Assembly (NCBI GenBank): GCA_963971225.1
Contig: OZ020269.1
Coordinates: forward strand, 83,366,450 to 83,430,449
Direction of reading: 5' to 3'
DNA from: Melieria omissa
Taxonomy: Eukaryota > Arthropoda > Insecta > Diptera > Ulidiidae
Length of the DNA: 64,000 bases
Shown: positions 57,744 to 64,000 of the stretch, piece after piece
Layout: each line of letters opens with the position of its first letter
Numbering within the stretch: the stretch's first letter is position 1
Notes under the pieces: generated by a model
What the model was told of the DNA's origin: nothing
The model's database searches: none
Seen by the model: the letters and a program-made list of their open reading frames with translations, nothing else
Position numbers and translations under genes: made by a program

Positions 57744-58599
57744 GGTAACTTCACCTATTTGTCATCTTATAGCAAAAGCTACTATTGATTTATGGGTTTA
57801 ATTTACGTAGGCACCAACAAATTAATATTTTAAGAAGTGAATTCAAAGCAAATTACAAAAATTTTACTGTTAATCCTAAAAAAATTTCCCATAATTTGCA
57901 GCGATATCAGGGAAAGTTTGTGTTCTAATTGAAGTCTACGAATTGGGCACGTTTGATCAAAACCATGTTTCTTGAATAATGGTTAAATAGAATCAAAAAC
58001 TGATAATTTTGTATTTTTCCATAAATATTAAATAATTTTTCTGTAATGAAAAAATATTGATACAAAATTTATTTAACCCGTTTTAAGCTTAAATTGTTCA
58101 AAAGTAAACCAGCTCTAGAACTCAAACAAAGAGACGAGGCGACATCAAATGTCGTGTGCACATTTAAATACCAAAAAGTAATATCGAGACAGAGGGTAAA
58201 ATTCAGGGTCGAAAGGGTTAATGATCCTATGTATTTATAACATTTTAAGGACAAACACATTTTAAAGATTTTTTGTAATATTTTGGTTGTGCAATTATGA
58301 AGGCATGGTTGTGCAAAAATGAAAGAGGAAACATGTCGTTTTTAGACTATATTTCCTTTTTTGAACTTTCGCGAAGGCGAAGATATGTCAGCAAAGTCCT
58401 TTCAAATATGTATTCTGCGATATCCTTGAAGTTGTTTCACGAATTCTTTTGAAGAAAATATATGTTTTGGATCACGGCCTGTAGTATAATAATTCAAAAA
58501 TCCATTCTTCTTTCTTAATTGGTTTAGAGTTAAAAAAAGAGTTTCCATCCATAAGCAAAAATTCATTCAAGCATTCATTTTTTTCTGTAAAATTAGATA
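57744..58599. other. AT-rich single-copy DNA
   Basis: Nothing recognised. Confidence 0.4.
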
Positions 58600-58871
58600 A
58601 AAAATAAAATTGTGAGGTAATATACTACGTAAGTATATTTAATACTATGTACATATTTTGGTTCTAAAAGTTCAAAATAGAAACTTTAGCTAAGAAGTAG
58701 AAAATTTCCTCTTTTATTAGATGCCAAAATCTTGTGTCACAAATAATAAAAAAAAAATTTGAAATGTCTTTAAAATTTTAAAAGAACATTGGATCAGCCA
58801 GGTAGAGGTATGATTTCTAGTTTCAGTCCTATATCGTCTTTTGGTTTGGTCAAAAGTACTGTCGCACGGTG
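58600..58871 (+). mobile_element. Diverged right end of the CACTGTG element
   Basis: CTCTTTTATTAGATGCCAAA, TTCTAGTTTCAGTCCTATAT and the terminal ACTGTCGCACGGTG follow the right arm of 50621-51543 in order. TAA lies outside the end. The left boundary is not visible. Confidence 0.6.
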
Positions 58872-58953
58872 TAATGAATGACAATACCCAACAAAAAAAA
58901 AGCAATAATAACCCGTTCGTGGCCTTAGCACATGAATACATATTTGTCCCGAG

Positions 58954-59087
58954 CAGTGCCGCACCCAGGATTTAATTTAGGAGGGGTTGCGTAATGAGCT
59001 CAATACCATTTGAAACCATATTCTCTACCAGAAATTTTTGTATTTGAAGGGTTTGAACCTCCTAAAACCTCCCTGTGAGCGCCACTG
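58954..59087 (+). mobile_element. CAGTGG-type MITE, complete (134 bp)
   Basis: The ends CAGTGCCGCACCCAGG and, inverted, CAGTGGCGCTCACAGG form an imperfect terminal inverted repeat. The flanks GTCCCGAG and GATTCCAG are 8 bp and partly alike (5 of 8), which would suit an old hAT-type insertion. Four or more related copies lie in this window. Confidence 0.7.
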
Positions 59088-60874
59088 GATTCCAGTCAAA
59101 ATAGTGAAAATATGATAGAGAAAATTGAACTGTTTCATTTGTGCCCAGACCACTCATTGAATACAATTTCAACTTACTTATCACTGTTAACAATTAGGTG
59201 AATGCTTTGTATGACATAACGAAGATGACAAGAAAGGAATTTGTATGCAATTTTTACACCCATGAATCGCCCATTATCTTAGAACCTTATATCGGAACAA
59301 ATGGACTTTGTACGTCTACAGTTGCAGACAGTTTACTTGCTTTAACTCATTGGAAAAATTTTTAAAAAATTGCCACAACAAATTTCAATTCGAATCAAAT
59401 TTCAATCGAATTCGAAGATTCAATCCTGTCTGAAGAGACCATGAAAAATGCAGCTTGTAATCATTGAAGAGAAGGTTACGCAAACATTAGATAAAATAAA
59501 TAGAATTTTTGACAGAGACACACCGCCCAAGCTCCACAATCAGAGGTTCCCAAAAAGGAATGAAACATTGATCAATTTTTGGACGTTTGTGTTCCTTCCT
59601 GCCATAGCCCGCGACATTCACACACACACACACACGAAATAAGGTAAAAACACTTCCGTTCTGCAGTTTTGTTGCCGTTTAGGTGCTGCCATAGTTATTG
59701 CATTGTTGTTGTTTTTGATTTTTTTTATATTTATTTTTTATTATCCTTCGTGCATTGCAGAAACGGTTATGTGCTATTGTGTAGGTGTATTGATGCAATT
59801 TGTCCAGAAGAAATAGAAGACAGGCCCAAAACGGCTATGAAAAGAATAACTGAACTGTCCGTCAACTCGATTCTCCCTTCAGTGCGCTGACATAAGTTTG
59901 CCGAGCAACTTCCTGTCGTGTGTGTCTACGACAATACACAAATACATATATATGGCACAAAATAATAAGGATTAAACATTTTTGCTACAATCAGTTTTAT
60001 TTTTCTTTATAACAAATGCTCGCTCCTCATTTCATTTCATGTGCTCAATGGCTGCTCTGAGGTGTTTTTGGAAAACTAAAATTTGGGAAATAAATTTGTT
60101 GAGCAGCGAATGTTGAAGTGTTTCCGCTACTGGACAGATTTTGTGTCTTTTTGTGAAGAAAAAAATACAAATCTTTAAGTGAAAGAAAGAAAAATCAAGT
60201 TTTTTATGCCCACTAAATGGCAAATATTGATGTGAGCTAAGCGGATCATTAGAGACTGAACAATTTTTTGCGCTCAGAGAAGGATCACTCTTTTTTTTAT
60301 TTCTTTAATCTTTTTGGTGGCCATTAATAAATATTGTTAAAATCAGCTTCATTGATACATTTTTAAACATCTGCTGGAAACTTGTTGCCAGTTTAGATTA
60401 TTCGTTGAATTGTTTGATTTGTTTAGAGGCCAATTTGGAATCTAAGCGGATCAGCTGCATAAGAACATTGTTTAGATGGCAAGGATCATGCATCACGTGC
60501 CTTAATGCTCTAAACAACTCTATTGCTATGAGTCAATATTATTGTGCAATATGTGAACACTTTTTTCAATATATTCTAAAATATATAAACTGAAAAAACT
60601 GTGTTCAATTTATCAATGGATGACATAAAATTTCAATTAAAATTGGATTGTTTTCGGGAGATTGTTCGAACTTTGTATAATCTGTCTTCTGTTCTACTAT
60701 ATGTCCGTCTGTCTCTCTACTTAGATGAATTATAGTGGCTATTTCATAAGATCTTCCAAAACGCAAACATATTTAATGATACTTTTTATCGTTATCGTTA
60801 TCATTACTATACTAGTACAATATGAATCCATCGATATGTCAGAGTGGGTTTATGACACTAGGGTACTATATGGT
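59088..60874. other. Single-copy DNA
   Basis: No supported gene. A (CA)n tract is near 59621-59634. Confidence 0.4.
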
Positions 60875-61065
60875 CAGTGGCGCACGCAGGATTTTGTTTC
60901 GGGGGGGTAACTTTTGAGAGTGTGTAACTTCTTTGAGAACTTTGCAATACAATTTCTGGTCCTGAAAGTTCTAAATAGAAAAGTTGGTAAAGAGAAAACA
61001 ATTTTTCTCTTTCATTTGATACCTTCATCATACCACAACCACAAATAATGAACATGAATGGGTGA
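60875..61065 (+). mobile_element. MITE start fused to a CACTGTG-family-like segment
   Basis: AGTGGCGCACGCAGGATTTTG at 60875 is the CAGTGG-type MITE start, followed by a 7-G run. GTCCTGAAAGTTCTAAATAG and TTTCTCTTTCATTTGATACC (60958-61022) resemble the segment at 58660-58725. Composite repeat debris. Confidence 0.45.
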
Positions 61066-62131
61066 TTCTTTAGAATCAAATGGTGTATCATCAGATTCTT
61101 TAGAAATTTATTTTATTTAGTATTTTATTTGATTAGTATTTGATTCTATTTAGTAACAAATACTTCAATCAGCAATGCTGACTTTCATCCAGATTCCTGG
61201 TATTCGATATCCAACAAAAAATATTCGTAGCAAAAGTGAGTTGGAACATCGTTAGATCTGTTGACTACTCGTCCATTCAGCGAATATTTTGATCCCACCA
61301 AACATCGGTGGGTACATCGAAAGATTCAAAGACACCTAACCAAATCCATCGGTCTGTTAGAAATCTGACGCATTTATCCAACGAATGCATCAGTATTTCT
61401 TAGATTTTTTCGGTAGTCAATCTAGTTCGTCCATCATCGATCCGTCTAGAAGTCTAGAATACACCAGTTTATTAGAACCTCTGTTAGCAATGTTCAACAA
61501 TATTTCATTGTTCTTATACTTTCTTATTTCATTGTTTCATGAGATCCATCAATATTCTATGCGATTGGTCGATATGTCATGGAATTGTCAAATAAATTTT
61601 CGAAAACATTCTAAGAAATTTAACGAAAGTCAAAACTATGATTTTAATCATAATAGCAACCATTGCAATTTATATGCTTCAAGTAGTTCTTATGTCCCTC
61701 AAGCAAATTCAACCCATCAAATTTCAAATACTTATCAAAACAAAGAACTAAGAAACACAGCACAGAATTCACTGCACGCAACATTTCCAACACACATTAT
61801 AAGACTCGTTACATACTCAATCAACCTTGTTCGCAGGACTTTATATATATCACTGAATTAATTAGTGTTGCTACAGGTATTTGTACATTCGTTGGCAACT
61901 CTTTACCGCAAGCGGTGGGTGATGCATTCGGCAACACTTGCTAACCCTTTCCGCTTATCCTTTGGTTGGCTTTGTTGCAGTTCCTGAGTCAAAAGTCATT
62001 TGTTGATCGTATCTCTTCGGCATCGGTTGTGCGTTGATTGTTATATATAGTAAATAAAAAAGTGCGAATATCCTTTATACCTAAAATTAAACACTTTTCC
62101 ACACCATCCGAAGTGATATAGTGACAAAATT
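61066..62131. other. AT-rich DNA with an unassigned 158-codon frame
   Basis: The plus-strand frame at 61385-61861 (begins MHQYFLDFFGSQSS) is Ser/Asn-rich with no recognised domain or homology I can name. It may be chance or part of an old LTR element. AATAAA occurs near 62054. Not called as a gene. Confidence 0.35.
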
Positions 62132-62460
62132 TAACTAATTAAGATTGCAGGATTGCACGTACGCTGTGGCCAGCGCTCAATGCGAAAAAACTAAGAGCCT
62201 TCTGCTCCTCGACAAGCATCCTAAACGCATGGCCACGGGGTTAATTACGCACAGAGTACCGATCTACACAATTTCCTCGGCAAGACCAAATGGTTCCCAA
62301 AAGATCCCGCCTGGATCTACAGGGATCCCAACATATAGAGGAAGGCACCGGTTTTCTCCGAAAATGAAGGGATTCACAATTTACCCAACAGGGTCTCCGA
62401 GTGGAAGTGCTTACCGCACACACCCCTTCCGTAACCTAACCTAACCTAACTAATTAAGAT
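62132..62460 (+). mobile_element. 301-bp retroposed insert with 14-bp target duplication
   Basis: The identical 14-mers TAACTAATTAAGAT at 62132-62145 and 62447-62460 flank an insert (62146-62446) that is much richer in GC than its surroundings and ends GTAACCTAACCTAACC. A target duplication of this length plus a simple 3' tail is the mark of target-primed reverse transcription, so this is a 5'-truncated LINE or SINE. The body has no domain I recognise. Confidence 0.85.
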
Positions 62461-63250
62461 ACTTATTAAAAATGCAAACGTTATCAAATAAAAATCCCTG
62501 AAACAAAAAAAATTAATTCAATGTAATTTAAAAAACACACGTTTTATTTTAAAATTAAAAATTTGAATTAAAAACTTCAAGGAAATGTTAATACAAATAT
62601 AAAAATAAAATTAACATAAAATAACAAAAATCCATGCAAAATCTTACGACAAACCCGCCCAAAATAATAATAATAAACTTTATAAAAATATTTAATTAAG
62701 TAACTAAATAATGAAAAATAATAAAAAACAAAAAATGCAGCAAAAATTTTCGAAAACCCGTCTAAAATATAATTTTAAAAACTAAAAAATGAGATTAAAA
62801 ACACAAAACTAATCAAAATTGAAAAAATGTAATACATAAATTGTTTAAAACAAATATTAAAAAAATATTTAAAAAAAATGTAATAATTAATTATTTTATT
62901 TAAAAATTAAATTTAAAACCTAAGTAAAAAAAAATGTTTAAATCGAATAAAGTAAGCAAAGTAAATCTAAAATCATTAATTGTTGCAAATAAAATAATTC
63001 AAAAAAGATATATGAAAACGATAAATAAAAGAAGATGAAATAAATTAAATAAAACTAATCGAAAACATATAATAAATTAATTGTTTAAGATGATTAACAT
63101 CAATGTTAATGTTAAAGACAGGGAAAGGCAATTAGCGAGTGAAAAGTAAATTTAATGAAAATAAGATATTTTTAAACTTTTTTTTAATAATTTATAATAA
63201 ACTTATAAAAATATAAAATTGTTATCTATCGTTTATCGTTGTTGTAACTG
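62461..63250. other. Very AT-rich low-complexity DNA
   Basis: A-rich plus strand with repeated TTAAAAATTAAAT- and AATAATAAA-type words. No gene. Confidence 0.6.
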
Positions 63251-64000
63251 TTCTAGGCGTATGTGTAGAAAAATATTAATTTGTAACTTTATTAAAATAT
63301 TTTTGTAACTACCACAAAAACAATGAAACATTTATTTAACAATTTTGAAATCTAAAATTGTTTAGCAACTCTTTGCAAAAATTCAACCTTGAACGCACCG
63401 AACACGAACAGCCATCTTTGTGGCTTAATTCTACTTAACAGAACTAATCTCGAACCCTTCTTAGCAGTTCAAACGAAAAATAAAAAAAACAAAACAAAAA
63501 ATTGTTAACAAAATTTGACCTTTGACGCCAAATGGTTTCTTATTTATTGTTCACTAGAAATATAAACACTTTTCAGTAACTTTTTAGCTTTGATTTTGAT
63601 TTAAAACTATGAACAGCTTTTGCACCATTAAAAAGGCCCCGCCCACATCTTAACCCTGCCGGAGATTAATTTAAGTTTTTTATGCTCGGAGCGCACTAAT
63701 CTTTATTTGGAGCAACTCAAACGGGCATTGAACTCTCAATTTCCGCTTAACTTCGCAGACAACTCGTTCCTAATTGTTATGGCCGGCATTTCCCAGTTCT
63801 ACGAGAGAAGCCTCTTAGTATTTTTATAAATAAATGTTTTTAACAATTCTACGAAAGTCAAATAAAGCGATTTAGTTAATCCAAATGGTAACTCACGAAT
63901 GGATTGCAGCGCTAAAAATTCGTGCGTCTTTTTACCTCTTGTCGGTGCATCATCAGATTTTGCTCGCCGAGTCTATTTACCTGTTCGCTTCCGAGCATCT
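63251..64000. other. Single-copy DNA, no gene supported
   Basis: No clear feature. On the minus strand near 63982, GAAGCGAACAGGTAAAT could be a splice donor after a short open stretch starting at 63998, but it runs off the window. Confidence 0.3.

Noticed and set aside
61385..61861. 158-codon frame as a gag or host protein
   Set aside because: Ser/Asn-rich with no Cys knuckle, capsid motif or neighbouring pol sequence; no LTR pair could be found around it.
1..64000. CRISPR array, operon structure or prokaryotic features
   Set aside because: No regularly spaced direct repeats with unique spacers and no polycistronic coding blocks; all features are those of an insect nuclear genome.

Overview
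The window looks like AT-rich insect nuclear DNA, most probably from a higher fly and possibly a tephritid fruit fly. The evidence is the AT content, many (CAA)n and (CA)n tracts, an insect-type transposon set (DD37E Tc1/mariner, piggyBac-type TTAA insertions, Helentron-like ends) and tRNA-derived SINEs whose body contains a CCGTTCGGAATCGGC-type core. That core resembles dipteran repeats known to me from memory, so the family-level placement is inference. No bacterial or phage organisation is present.

Only one host gene is well supported: a single-exon minus-strand gene at 45692-46294, about 200 residues. It has a VLVGNWYEQR motif and resembles small axonemal (cilium/flagellum) microtubule inner proteins of the CFAP107/C1orf158 type. 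A second, weak candidate is a 102-residue minus-strand ORF at 24787-25095. The one other convincing long ORF is the transposase at 9176-10198.

Region by region: 0-5 kb holds a decayed LINE RNase H piece, a perfect 235-bp tandem duplication, a SINE and a 1344-bp hAT-type insertion with an 8-bp target duplication that contains mariner remnants. 5-11 kb holds a degraded CACTGTG-ended element, a SINE, and an apparently intact 1304-bp DD37E transposon next to another SINE. 12-17 kb holds a small CAGTGG-type MITE, a 256-bp piggyBac-type MITE (TTAA flanks) and a 1-kb period-5 satellite-like array. 17-29 kb is mostly single-copy DNA with a conspicuous excess of the hexamer AAGGAT, densest at 20.1-21.5 kb, and could be regulatory DNA. 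29-38 kb holds a LINE RNase H/C-terminal piece, a GGTTA-rich tract, half of a long-inverted-repeat element, a foldback and a degenerate tandem array. 39-49 kb holds a 1.1-kb palindromic element, two related insertions with internal ~140-bp tandem repeats, a second LINE piece and the axonemal-type gene. 50-55 kb holds a 923-bp long-inverted-repeat element, a 528-bp TTAA-flanked element, and a Helentron-like element containing an internally deleted Tc1-like transposon. 55-64 kb is single-copy DNA with LINE 3' ends, a SINE, MITEs, and a 301-bp retroposed insert with a 14-bp target duplication and a (CCTAA)n tail.

The region therefore reads as a gene-poor, repeat-rich interval or very large intron. 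Its main interest lies in the transposons, the long hairpin-forming repeats and the clustered short motif. All boundaries were read by eye and no alignment or database search was run.
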